Positions 11,806 to 21,241 of a DNA stretch of 64,000 nucleotides are shown here, piece by piece (the stretch's first letter is position 1; every line of letters starts with the position of its first letter). The notes beneath the pieces are model-generated. The model was not told the DNA's origin. It did not search any database and saw nothing but the letters and a program-made list of their open reading frames with translations. The position numbers were made by a program, and so were the translations under genes. Source of the DNA: Schizochytrium sp. TIO01. Taxonomy: Eukaryota > Sar > Bigyra > Thraustochytrida > Thraustochytriidae. The DNA lies in contig SMSO01000032.1 of assembly GCA_004764695.1 (NCBI GenBank), positions 1,820,501 through 1,884,500 on the forward strand, read 5' to 3'.

Positions 11806-12588
11806 ATGCCGAGCGCAGCGGGCCTGATCGTATGGGCAGGCATGCTTCTTGTATTCCATGCCGCTTTCTCGGCCGTGCATTGTACGTTGGTGTAGACTTC
11901 GCGTCGCTTGGCCTGATGGTGAACAGCTGTCACTTTTTCTGCCTAACTTAAACTTTCCAAGTCAAGAATGGCGAACTTTTCTTGCTGCAAGAATGTGCAA
12001 CACAATGGAGTAAATTGACTGACAACGAACATGCAAAATCCCCGACATGGTGGCGCGACAAACAATTTTCGAAATGACCTCCTTGGAATGCCGTGGAACT
12101 AATGAATATTTATGATGATGATGAACTCCAAAAATTATGATATAATTACCATTGACGGACCTTTGGGGGCTCCTGCTAAATCTGCCTTAAACAACACAGA
12201 CAAAGACCTCACCACACTGGCAGGTATCGAGCTCCCGGCTGGTGAGCTTGTCCCTTTTGATGTAATTGTGGAGACCCTCCTCGGCGTCATCATCGCAACT
12301 CTTGGCGCAATGATGAATGCTGGCAAAATGCTTCCGATTGACGGCTCCGTCTTGTATAACAAAGTGTACGTTTAGAAGAGAAACAACGAGAGCATGTGCT
12401 TAGGATGTATATTGCGTGGGATTACGCCGTATTAGAGAATGAGAAACTGACTTTTTAGAAATGTATGTTTGCGCTGCACAACTAACTTAATGACTGCACG
12501 TAGACGTTACGAGGACTGGTGGGACTCCGCAAACTTTAGAACGTACAATCACCGTTCTAAATGGCTCCAGGAGAGGCTCGCGAAGTAG
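11806..12588 (+). CDS. EMC5: ER membrane protein complex subunit 5 (MMGT1 family), three exons
   Basis: EMC5 is a small two-helix subunit of the EMC, which inserts membrane proteins in the ER. Exons are 11806-11881 (MPSAAGLIVWAGMLLVF...), 12200-12365 and 12504-12588, giving 108 residues, close to the family length. Both donors are GTACGT, the acceptors are AACACAG and CACGTAG, and the codons split across the joins restore Tyr and Val. Helix 1 ends HAAFSAVHY, matching the family's HAAFSAxxHR. The next loop is followed by helix 2, VPFDVIVETLLGVIIATLG, matching the family's LPIDIVLQTLLA. The C-terminal YEDWWDSANFRTYNHR matches the conserved end of EMC5 (FYVFNHR in human). Only the middle exon lies in an ATG-started open frame, and the true start is 306 bases upstream of that frame. 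The stop lies 82 bases from the MED22 stop; the two genes converge. Confidence 0.92.
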
Positions 12589-12670
12589 ATTTTTACTGTT
12601 GTGAGCATATATTTTCTTTTCAGTAATCGAAACAAAAATAATATATACCTTTTGAAATTGACAGTTAACC

Positions 12671-13497
12671 TCATCTATGTAATGATGAGAAGTAGTGGGA
12701 CTCCAGTAATGTGAGTGACCTGGCAACGTCATCTTGTAATGCCTCCAGCTTCATATTTGCAGTAGCCTCCTCTTGCTCAAACTTTGCATTGTGCTCATCG
12801 ACCTGGCGGTTAAGCCCCTCTAGGTTGGACGTTAGCACCGCCAGCTTGAGTTCTGTAATCATCTTAAGTAAACCTTGTGCCTCGCTAACCTGTTTTAGCG
12901 CTTCCACAATTCATTAGAAATTGTCAGATATCTCTGTTCTCGAAGGAGCACAAACAATGATTAAGTAATAGCAATGCAGAACCTGCCGCGCCATCTAGGG
13001 CAACTTGAGAGGAACTTACAATTGATGCAGCATTTGTGGTAAGCTGTAGCCTTTCCCGTTCTGCAGAGTCCCGGCCCTGAACCTGTATTGTATCAAGAAT
13101 ATGCCAAAACCGCGTGCCTCTTTTCAGAGTCAGTTGAACTATTTCTTAGGCGCTTCTCACCTTGCGCTTTCTTCAGAATCTTGAAGATTAGCCTGACAAT
13201 CAATGATGCCATTGTTCTTTAGACGAATAAATAAATAACCAAGGTCATTCATAGACAAAGTTTCCCGTCCTTCCTTTATAGGATTGAAAAGTCTACAATG
13301 CTCCTGCCCTACACTTGAATGCTTTACGGCATATATACTCAGACCTATCTCTTGCGGTGCCCACAAGTATTAGAACGTCACGATGCACGTACCTTAGTGC
13401 TGGAGAGAATGCGCATGTAGCTCTCCATGATGGTGTCCAGTGAGTCCTTGAGCTTCTGTGCAAACGCCTGGTGCGGCGAGTAACCTCCGTCTGCCAT
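12671..13497 (-). CDS. MED22: Mediator complex subunit 22 (Surf5 family), three exons
   Basis: MED22 is a head-module subunit of Mediator, which links transcription factors to RNA polymerase II. Exons are 13497-13393 (MADGGYSPHQAFAQKLK...), 13082-13020 and 12889-12671, giving 128 residues. Donors are GTACGT and GTAAGT, acceptors are ATACAG and AAACAG, and all joins are phase 0. The joined protein is largely alpha-helical and follows the Surf5 pattern: LKDSLDTIMESYMRIL, then RDSAERERLQLTTNAASIVSEA across exons 2 and 3, then ITELKLAVLTSNLEG and a coiled C-terminus ending ESHYFSS. It fits MED22's KRLKDDIKSIMDNF, YEMHVRAANIVRAGESL, SDLKQFLILNDF and EEEYYSS in order. An upstream in-frame start near 13605 would add an Arg-rich leader; the 13497 start fits family length better. 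It is somewhat short for the family. Confidence 0.86.
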
Positions 13498-14246
13498 GAT
13501 GATTACTTTCGGGAGTCTGTCTCCACGACCGAACCCCACTCTACTTTGTGGTCTCCTCCGGCGAAAGCTGCCGCTGCTGATGCTGGTGTTGCTTCCGTGC
13601 TTCAAGGAGCGACAAAGAAGAAATCATATCAGTACTATATTCGGTAGATAGATTGTATGCCTGACTAGGCGCTTTCTTTGGCTTGATCCTTCATTCTCGC
13701 CATTGCTATTAAACCGTATATCTACAAATCAAGAGTAAGAGCTTTAGCATGTAGTATAGCTGCTTTTTGCAAGTTAGGAATATGATCATAACTCACTCGG
13801 ACTCTTATCTATCCACAGTATTTTCTTGAGGTGAGAGATCAATTATGATTGTGATCCGATTTGATTCGCTTTCGTCACTACTGAAGAAGTGAATATCTAT
13901 GCGTGGAAATATATATGTTGAGATGCCGAAAAAAGGCTGAATGGGGATTCTGCTGTTCGGTGAGAAGGTTAGTTGTGAGAGCGACCTCGATGAGCGAGAT
14001 TCTATTCATGCGAATGATAGCAAAATACCCTTCGAAAGCTTCAGAGTCGACGATCCTCCCTGTTTTATTTCTAGTTTTATATATATATCATATATATAAA
14101 TTTTATTTTTTTCTCTATTCTAATTATAGTAATAGTTTATTTATGTAGGATAGTACTAGCAGATTGCTCATCATCAGTACCTAACAGCTGTATAAGATAG
14201 AGCAGACCTTGATCGGGACGCCCTTTGGCTCCGTCGTAGCGCGAAG
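13498..14246. other. divergent intergenic region between MED22 and the TLDc gene
   Basis: The region holds the promoters of two divergent genes, with an AT-rich stretch including a TATATATATATCATATATATA-like segment around 14080-14100. No gene is supported. Confidence 0.5.
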
Positions 14247-16157
14247 ATGGGTTCACGGGGCGCCTTTTTGATGGTTCGCCCATGTGGGGCTGGTCGAAGT
14301 TCCTGGAGGAAGCTCTACATAGTCGCAGCTGCACTCGGAATAGTGTTGGTTGTATTGCTGGGCCAGACTGCGCAGACCAGAGCATGGCAACCCTCAGAGA
14401 ACTCACTTTTCAGCAACAAATATCATCAAGAGCATCCAGCAGAACATGCTTCTTCAGTAAAGAATAATGGGGTTGCTTTCGGCAAAGTTCATAATGGTGA
14501 TGATTTCGGCGAAGAGCTCCGCAGACTACAAGACCAGTCCGAGGGAGAAGTGCAGGATCATGTAAGTAGACCAGATCTTGCTATCGATGCAGCTCCCAAA
14601 TCTGACCCTTCTGCAGATTCAATGTCTTCAACTTCGACTTCTTCAGTGTCACCTGAGGGCCTCTCAGTCCAGGCAGAGAACGTTGACGCTACTTCTGCAT
14701 CTAGGTCTGGTAATCCAAATACCCCACTGAGTGCCCAGAGTTCTGATGGCCCGGGTGACTCGAAGTCATCGCACGACACTTCTGTAGCAGAATACGATGC
14801 TGCACATCAAGACAATGATAATGACTCATACGAAGAAACTAGTATGAATTCCCAGCAAAACGCTGATAGTTCGCAAGGAAGTGTCCCTGGTTCTGCAAGC
14901 ACAAATGCTGTTGAGCATATCACACCTTCTGATGCGTCCCAAGATACAAAGTCTACCTATCGCTTTCAACCCAAAATACTTGACCAAGGTGTTTTAGATC
15001 AGAATGACCCGTCTGTACAACCCAAAACTATTGGTCGTGGTACGGGCTTAGATACTGGTGAAGGTGGTGAAGCTTCAGAGAGTGTCACTGCTCGCCTCCG
15101 AGCTTCATTTTTCTCGCATTATCACAAAAGTTCGGAAAATGATAAAACCTTGCCAAAGACTTCGATTGAGTCACATGCGCCAGAGGGTTTCGAGCAAGAT
15201 CCTTATTTTGGCTTGCAAATGCCTGAAAACCGCAGCTTTCTTTTTTTATTTATGTCTTTGGGCGTAGCAATAGCTTTCAAGCGTAGCGCCAGACTGCGTT
15301 TTCTAGCCACAAGGGTCGGTTCCTGGTTTCGTCGACGTTTCTCATTTCTTGCACCTCTTGCCTTTTCTCGGATTCGCTCGTTCATCCCTTCTTTATCTGA
15401 CAGTAAGCGTTCCAGCACAAGACAATCACTCTTTAGTCGACCCAGAAGCAAGCTAAGTGATCTACATGAACATGTGAGTGCCATAGCTTCGAGCGTAACG
15501 AAAACCGGGGCCAACAAGCCCGGGAAAGACGCAACCAAACACTTGGAGCTGAAGAACATGGTGCGCAGCTTTAAACCTCGTCGTCGCGATGTGCCTTCGG
15601 CTTTTCGTTCTGTCATTAGTAATGAGTCAATGGATGCCCTGGTCTCAAATCTTCCTGAACGACTTACTGCGAGTGACTGGGCACTGCTTTACGCTAGTGA
15701 ACTTCACGGCTATAACTTGACCACTGCATATCAAAAAGCGCAAAACTTTGGGCCATTTATTATTGTAGTGATGGACATGAATAGGTATGTGTTTGGAGCG
15801 TTCAGCGACGAAGCGCTCAAGTGTGGTGCAAGACAGTATTACGGAGGAGGCGAATCTTTCATTTTTCAGCTCGAACCAAGCTTTCGCTGTCATCGATGGA
15901 GTGGAGGCAATACACAATTCGTGCTTTCCACAAGAGAGATGCTTGCTTTTGGTGGAGGTGGCCACTTTGCTCTATTTTTGGACGCCATGTTTGAGCAAGG
16001 CTCAAGCGAACCAGGCTCTACCACCTTTGAAAGCTATGACTGTCTTTCGAGTCATCCACGCTTTAAGTGTTGTGCAGTTGAGATCTGGAGCTTTGTTTCA
16101 CCCATGATGCCTTCGCCTACAAAGCGAAGAGCAATGCCTTTCCCTTCATTTCGGTGA
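14247..16157 (+). CDS. TLDc-domain protein with two membrane segments
   Basis: The 636-residue product has a hydrophobic segment near the N-terminus (about residues 22-42, LYIVAAALGIVLVVLLG), a long acidic and Ser-rich disordered region, a second hydrophobic segment (about 328-345, LFLFMSLGVAIAF) followed by basic residues, and a TLDc domain at about 457-612. TLDc motifs are clear: LLYASELHGYNLTTAYQKAQ, FGPFIIVVMD, YVFGAFSDEALK, YYGGGESFIFQL, the GGGGHFALFLD stretch and the closing VEIWSF. TLDc proteins such as OXR1, NCOA7 and TBC1D24 act in oxidative-stress protection and bind the V-ATPase. Membrane anchoring of a TLDc domain is unusual. With two membrane segments the TLDc domain and the N-terminal tip should be on the same side, presumably the cytosol; that topology is inferred. 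The start at 14247 places the basic MGSRGAF... leader before helix 1. Confidence 0.9.
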   Translation: MGSRGAFLMVRPCGAGRSSWRKLYIVAAALGIVLVVLLGQTAQTRAWQPSENSLFSNKYHQEHPAEHASSVKNNGVAFGKVHNGDDFGEELRRLQDQSEGEVQDHVSRPDLAIDAAPKSDPSADSMSSTSTSSVSPEGLSVQAENVDATSASRSGNPNTPLSAQSSDGPGDSKSSHDTSVAEYDAAHQDNDNDSYEETSMNSQQNADSSQGSVPGSASTNAVEHITPSDASQDTKSTYRFQPKILDQGVLDQNDPSVQPKTIGRGTGLDTGEGGEASESVTARLRASFFSHYHKSSENDKTLPKTSIESHAPEGFEQDPYFGLQMPENRSFLFLFMSLGVAIAFKRSARLRFLATRVGSWFRRRFSFLAPLAFSRIRSFIPSLSDSKRSSTRQSLFSRPRSKLSDLHEHVSAIASSVTKTGANKPGKDATKHLELKNMVRSFKPRRRDVPSAFRSVISNESMDALVSNLPERLTASDWALLYASELHGYNLTTAYQKAQNFGPFIIVVMDMNRYVFGAFSDEALKCGARQYYGGGESFIFQLEPSFRCHRWSGGNTQFVLSTREMLAFGGGGHFALFLDAMFEQGSSEPGSTTFESYDCLSSHPRFKCCAVEIWSFVSPMMPSPTKRRAMPFPSFR

Positions 16158-16736
16158 CCTATAGCCATGTCCACAAGTTAGATCCTGGTTTGTTCTCTTA
16201 TCGACTATCACCACGAAACTTTGTAATCTCAGAAAGACGAATAACCTGGCATCTGTGGTTGCTTTCGCGATCACTTCTATTCACATTGGCAGGCTCTCGA
16301 AGTGGTTAATGAAATTGGATTAACGATGAAATTAATACGGATACATTTTTCTTTCAATTTAGGTCTGAATCTACCTTAATGATTAGTGCTTCTTTTGATG
16401 TTATTATTATATTTTCATTACAACCCAAAAGATGAACATTGGTTTGCCAATAATATATAATTTACATGGTTCGTACTTAATCGAAGCGCCCTTCAATTGC
16501 GTCTCGTTTTAGTTTCTAGTCGTGCTTACTTCGGTGAAGAAAATTGTTGGCAGCTATAAAAACCACCATATTTTTTTTATCTCTCCCCCCTTTCGCTTTT
16601 AAACAACAAAGGGGGCAGTAGGAATTTATTCAATCGCGTCCAAGACCTGTATTTGCTACGATCTCGAGTGTCTCCAGGTACAAAAACTGTTGAACGAGGA
16701 AGAAAATAACGTATAAAGACAGTTTTAAAAAACGTG
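16158..16736. other. convergent intergenic spacer
   Basis: AT-rich 3' flanks of two convergent genes. I see no further gene. Confidence 0.6.
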
Positions 16737-19217
16737 TTAGGATCTTGTCAAAGAGGAAAATCGATCAGTTTGGGCACGATCAGACATTGTACGACGGACA
16801 TCCAATACAGCCGCACTTACGCTTTGGCCACGATGGCGCGGCCAAGCTGGGGTGCTGTTGTGATGCTCAGCATACGAATCCATATGTGATGCACGGAATG
16901 TGTAATGTAGATCAAGCTTAGCCAGAACTTTGGGGTGCGATGAGCTCAAATCAGCAGGGGTTGGCCGCTCGTAATACACTGTAACGTTGATTAAATATAG
17001 CGTGCATAATGCAAACCACACAAAGAGAGGTGTGAAAACTTCAACCCATGTCACTGAGGACCCTGCTGGCTCCAGCTTGATGACGAGCATGACCTGAAAG
17101 GCTACAAGTGGAGTAAAAATAATCAACATCACAAAGACAACTAACAAACTGTCAGATATATCTTTGCGCGTGTAGAGGCTCTGTACAAGTGTGATAAAGA
17201 GAAATACAACAAGCTCTGCCTCAAAAACCCAGATTGGAATGAGGACAACAGCTATAGAGGGGGCGATATAGCGATCTAGGTAGAGTGGAAGAATGACCCC
17301 AAAGGAAGCTACAGGTATCCAAACTGAAAACATGAGAACAGTATAAGGAGTTTTAAAGTCTTCCATATCCTCGTGTGCCCCGCACCATCGCAACAAAGGA
17401 CTGAATGCAAGAATAAGAAGCATAAGCCAAAATGGAGAGAACACGGCTATCCATGGCCACGTTGTAGCTTGGTCAACCTGTAGACCAATAAATATTACAA
17501 AGAGAACAAGGCTCAAATAAAGTACAAGTCCACTATAGAGTGCCACGGGTTCTTCGCGAAAGACTTTGTGCATCCAGAATTGAATAAAACCACGATAGTT
17601 TCCGTACATTCCATAGAAAAGAGAAGCAGGATCTGATGATTTAAAGAGGAGAAAAGCGCCAACAGCAATACAAATTGCAAAGAGGCCAAAAAGAAACAGC
17701 AAAGGTATCATGATAATCCATATGCTTCCATCAAGTCGATTATCCATATCTAGAGCTACCAGAAGGAATAGAAGCAAAGGACAGATCCCTATCATTGGGG
17801 TAGTGAACTCCAAAGAAAATAATCGGATAGACCTTTCAATCATTGCACGCTTAGTATTGAGGGCTTCTATCTCAGATGTCAGAATTCTCTCTTGTTCCGC
17901 AAGTCGCAAGCGTTCCTCAAACTCATGGATTCTTTGCAGATAGATAGCCTTTTCACGACAAGGAGCAAACCGGGAGTCGACTAGTGAGCTCTCTGAGCGC
18001 CCTGCATGAGCACCGACATCGATTGTAGATTGTTCATTCCTGGACGTACTACCACCAGCAGAAGATGAGTTGCGTTTCCAAAATGGCCATGTGATGGAGG
18101 AGCCTTGAAAAGGGTTCCATATATTTCTAGCTAGGACTCCCCATGATTCAACTGTTTGTGATTGCCTTTCAATGGCACTCTCTTGAGCAACAGCATTGGA
18201 AGTCTCCCCCACAGTTGCATCCTCTATGTCAGATTGAAGAGTCACCTGGGTAACATTTGAAGTACCAGATCCAGCACTACGGGTCAATGTGGAGCTTGCA
18301 ATGCTCCCATCAGATCGTCTTCGCCCTCTTACAGTGGACACGGTTGAGGGTGCTCCATTAGGTAGAATCTGTTGTTGCCATTGATGTTGTTGCTGGTGTT
18401 GTATAGACGGTCCAGATGGTAATGTTGCGGGTACGGAAGATGTAGCATTGCGCGGCCGATGTCCAAGCTCCAGGTCCCGATTTCTGCTCAAAAGGGAGTA
18501 AGAAACTCCTAAAGAAGAAGGCACAGCATGCGCAGGAAGATACAGGGATGCTGGTTCGGTAAATGGATTGGGGCCTGAGCTAATATCGGGAGATTCGAAG
18601 GGTCTAGATGCATAGAAATCTAGGATTAGCAAACGACGCCATAGGCGCGGATCATCAGCTGCTCTTTGCAGCAATGAGCATGTAACGCTCACTCGTACAA
18701 GATCCCGAGCTTCCAGAAAGACCAGAAGCTTCGCAACTATCAAAGCCTGTGGGAGCTCAACAAGCTTACATCGTTTACTCAAGGGGATATTGTCATCTCG
18801 CGGGCTGGCTTTAGATAATCTTGATCGCCGAACAGGCCATCTTTTCACTGTAGATGACAATTTGCCTGATGCAGACGGCGGGCTTAGTATTTTGCGTTGG
18901 GAGGCTTGCTGCATGTTTGATTCATCTGATGTCGTTGTCATTTCAATCATCTGTCCAGATTTCCTTCTGTTTTCCGTGCGAAGATGTATGTCTTGCACAA
19001 CACGTTGATGAAAGGGATCAACAAGTTCTGCGTCACCTTGGCCTGGATCAGAGGACATGATTGTTTCACCAGATGAAGTTGGTTCGGAGTTTACATTATC
19101 AAATGCAAAAAGTCCCTGATTTCCCGAGATTAATGATACTTCATAGTGTTGGCTATCAACGCTTGACATACTTGGGTTAAGGTCCAACGTCATGATATTC
19201 GATGAACTACTTGCCAC
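16737..19217 (-). CDS. F-box protein fused to a polytopic membrane domain (TMEM185/FAM11-like)
   Basis: The 826-residue product has a disordered N-terminus with a basic stretch (about 126-150), an F-box at about 152-197 (LVELPQALIVAKLLVFLEARDLVRVSVTCSLLQRAADDPRLWRRLL, given here only as landmarks LVELPQ...DPRLW), a Ser/Gln-rich linker, a coiled coil (about 420-470, rich in Glu/Arg/Leu) and then seven or so hydrophobic helices from about 475 to 750. The membrane part alternates helices with short WPWIAVFSPFWLMLL and TWVEVFTPLFVWFAL-type loops, which recall the TMEM185 (fragile-X-F) family. I am confident of the F-box and of a multi-helix domain, and less sure of the TMEM185 label. F-boxes recruit substrates to SCF ubiquitin ligases, so a membrane-embedded SCF adaptor is a reasonable inference. 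It reads as a single exon and starts MASSSSNIMTLDL. Confidence 0.82.
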   Translation of the reverse strand: MASSSSNIMTLDLNPSMSSVDSQHYEVSLISGNQGLFAFDNVNSEPTSSGETIMSSDPGQGDAELVDPFHQRVVQDIHLRTENRRKSGQMIEMTTTSDESNMQQASQRKILSPPSASGKLSSTVKRWPVRRSRLSKASPRDDNIPLSKRCKLVELPQALIVAKLLVFLEARDLVRVSVTCSLLQRAADDPRLWRRLLILDFYASRPFESPDISSGPNPFTEPASLYLPAHAVPSSLGVSYSLLSRNRDLELGHRPRNATSSVPATLPSGPSIQHQQQHQWQQQILPNGAPSTVSTVRGRRRSDGSIASSTLTRSAGSGTSNVTQVTLQSDIEDATVGETSNAVAQESAIERQSQTVESWGVLARNIWNPFQGSSITWPFWKRNSSSAGGSTSRNEQSTIDVGAHAGRSESSLVDSRFAPCREKAIYLQRIHEFEERLRLAEQERILTSEIEALNTKRAMIERSIRLFSLEFTTPMIGICPLLLFLLVALDMDNRLDGSIWIIMIPLLFLFGLFAICIAVGAFLLFKSSDPASLFYGMYGNYRGFIQFWMHKVFREEPVALYSGLVLYLSLVLFVIFIGLQVDQATTWPWIAVFSPFWLMLLILAFSPLLRWCGAHEDMEDFKTPYTVLMFSVWIPVASFGVILPLYLDRYIAPSIAVVLIPIWVFEAELVVFLFITLVQSLYTRKDISDSLLVVFVMLIIFTPLVAFQVMLVIKLEPAGSSVTWVEVFTPLFVWFALCTLYLINVTVYYERPTPADLSSSHPKVLAKLDLHYTFRASHMDSYAEHHNSTPAWPRHRGQSVSAAVLDVRRTMSDRAQTDRFSSLTRS

Positions 19218-19919
19218 AGGTATTTCTCTATACCAGCCCTATATATCAAATGCATAAACCAGGGCAGGAACCCAGAACGTGGTAGTATTTTCTATCTGTG
19301 GACTAACCAACGTCGCCGATGCCTTTACCTTCTGATTTTGAGAAAATCTTCAGATTGCGTATTTTGTCAAACTATGTCGCCTACACTTGCGGAAGTTAAG
19401 AAAGGTGGTTTGTTTTTGCTTCAAGAAAACCCTTCAGGAGTTCTTCCCTTTTGTCGAAGGTTTTCGGTCAGTCGGATAAACGTTTGGGCCCTCGAAATGC
19501 AAACATGCAGGCGCTGTCGACAAAGCAAGAGTAGAGACACGTTAGCCTCGCAGCGCCGCGGTTCACCAATCTGCCAGCGCCGCGGCAGCTGGTCTCGCCT
19601 CGCTGGCTCGTCCAGCAATGGCTGATAGACTGATGATGGGTTGACGTATTGTTTGATCGCCTCTCTTTTCGAGCTTCCTTTTCAACTTGAATTAAGGGAG
19701 TCCAGAGTGACGATCTAATCGGAAACGATTAGGCTTAGGGCTTAAGTATAAGCTGTGCATAGGCATTAGCAGTAGCGTATATACTATGAGTAATCGCTGA
19801 TTGTAGTGTTGCGAAGAGATTGACCTATAAAATTTGCAAAACTTGCATTTCCTATGGTGACGAAATGGGGCTAAGGCCCAATTGCAGACTAAATATTTGC
19901 CCACAACTCAGAGACAATT
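19218..19919. other. intergenic region between the F-box gene and the IS607 relic
   Basis: This holds the upstream region of the F-box gene (its start is at 19217) and the flank beyond the 3' end of the tnpB relic. A small open frame at 19338-19625 (+) shows no recognisable motif. If the relic once made a guide RNA, it would be expected to lie at about 19700-19920. Confidence 0.45.
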
Positions 19920-21241
19920 TTGGAACCATATCTTTTGACGAGTAGTGCGAAATGATGCCTCTGGTGTCGCGGATATCACGATCGGCTACGTGTTTGCATA
20001 TTGGGTATTTGAAAACCTTGGATGTCCCAAACTTGATGATGATGCCACGTGCATTGCATGCTTTTCAAGTGTAATCCTCTCAGCAAATAAAAAGTTTACA
20101 CCAAGGGAAAAGCTCGGCTTTGTTATGCAGCGCTTGACAGAAGTCAAAGTGCCCCTAACGACACGTCATTCGGACTGTCTTACTTTTGATCCGTCTTGTT
20201 AACTTGTTGATCATCTGAGAGGTTCAAAGTTAGGCAAAAGGACGTCACGATAGTTTTCACAGAGCCCAAGTGCAAGCTTGCGGTGAATATCAGTGCCTTA
20301 TTCTTGATCTTCAGGCGTGCGCCTAGGTATGCGCGTCTCAAGGCAGATTTACCTTTTTTTTCTTTCAAACCTGTTTACCTTGAATTTTGTCGGCGGCGAA
20401 AGAAAATAATATGCTGTTTGTGTCTGTCTTCCCCTGGGACCCACTCAATGGCTCGGCCATCAGCGTCATACACCAGCGTACTCCTGGGTCCAAGACAATG
20501 ACACTATGGTGTGCCTTATCTCCTGATCGGCCTTCATGCATAAAGCAGAAGTAAACAATGCCTCAGGTGATTCATTTGCACACGCATGGCATTGATTACT
20601 TGGTCGGGGAACCTTTCCTTGTGGATACGTAATCTTTTGAGAAAGACTGCGGTTTTCTTTTATTTCTGGTCTAGTCGCGTGACCCGACCTCAAAATTCTG
20701 GGTTTTGCCACGCTTTGTACGAAACTTGTATCAAGAGCAAGCCCCAAGCTCCTTTTCGGCAGCTAATTCATCGTGTTTGGCCTGACCAGCATCGAGGGTT
20801 TTGAAAGAATCAACGATTCCTGAATCACGTATAGGGTTGTGGTACCTCGAGAACCCATTCGGAAGCGTTTTCCTTCTCTTTAAGACGAATGGCTTTCTTT
20901 TCTTCATATCCATCGCCGAACATTTTAGGATCGGCTTCTTCGCTTTTCAGGACTTACATCGTTTTAGGATCCTTCCTGATGCATGCATCTTGATGCAGGA
21001 CCACGGCTTCGCCTTTACCTTTGGAAGGATCTTGATAAAAGGCAACACCAACTCTGTAAGCTCTTCTAGTAACGCCAAACCATTTATTGAGCTTGAATGC
21101 GCTGATCTTTCGTTGGATGGAAACTAATCCTCTTAACACGAACTAAATTATACCCTTCTTGGGGTCCTTACGTGCCTTCACACGCGCTCTCTTCTTCCTC
21201 GCTGCGTCGTCACCGTCTATCTTGCGCTGCTCGTTTTCCAT
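19920..21241 (-). pseudogene. tnpB: TnpB/Fanzor-type RNA-guided nuclease relic of an IS607 element
   Basis: Reading the three minus frames piecewise recovers a TnpB-like protein in correct order over about 440 codons. From the ATG at 21241 come a Lys/Arg-rich leader, then (after a TAG) the N-terminal helix ISAFKLNKWFGVTRRAY, then ASEWVLEVPQPYT and VDSFKTLDAGQAKHDELAA. RuvC-I is SVIVLDPGVRW (20502-20473), followed in another frame by YDADGRAIEWVPGEDRH. Next are RRAYLGARLKIKNK, HRKLALGLCENYRDVLLPNFE-type residues and MINKLTRRIKSKTVRM. RuvC-II is LFIC-stop-EDYT, the remnant of a zinc finger is KVFKYPICKHV, and RuvC-III is ADRDIRDTRGI (about 19985). The catalytic Asp of RuvC-I, the Glu and the last Asp are still visible. 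At least three in-frame stops and four frame changes show it is inactive. Zinc-finger cysteines are partly lost. Whether it is best named Fanzor2 or TnpB needs a phylogeny. Confidence 0.86.

Noticed and set aside
12135-12362. Minus-strand open frame of 75 codons
   Set aside because: It is antisense to EMC5 exon 2.
19945-20202. Plus-strand open frame of 85 codons
   Set aside because: It lies antisense to the C-terminal part of the TnpB relic, which matches a known family in order.
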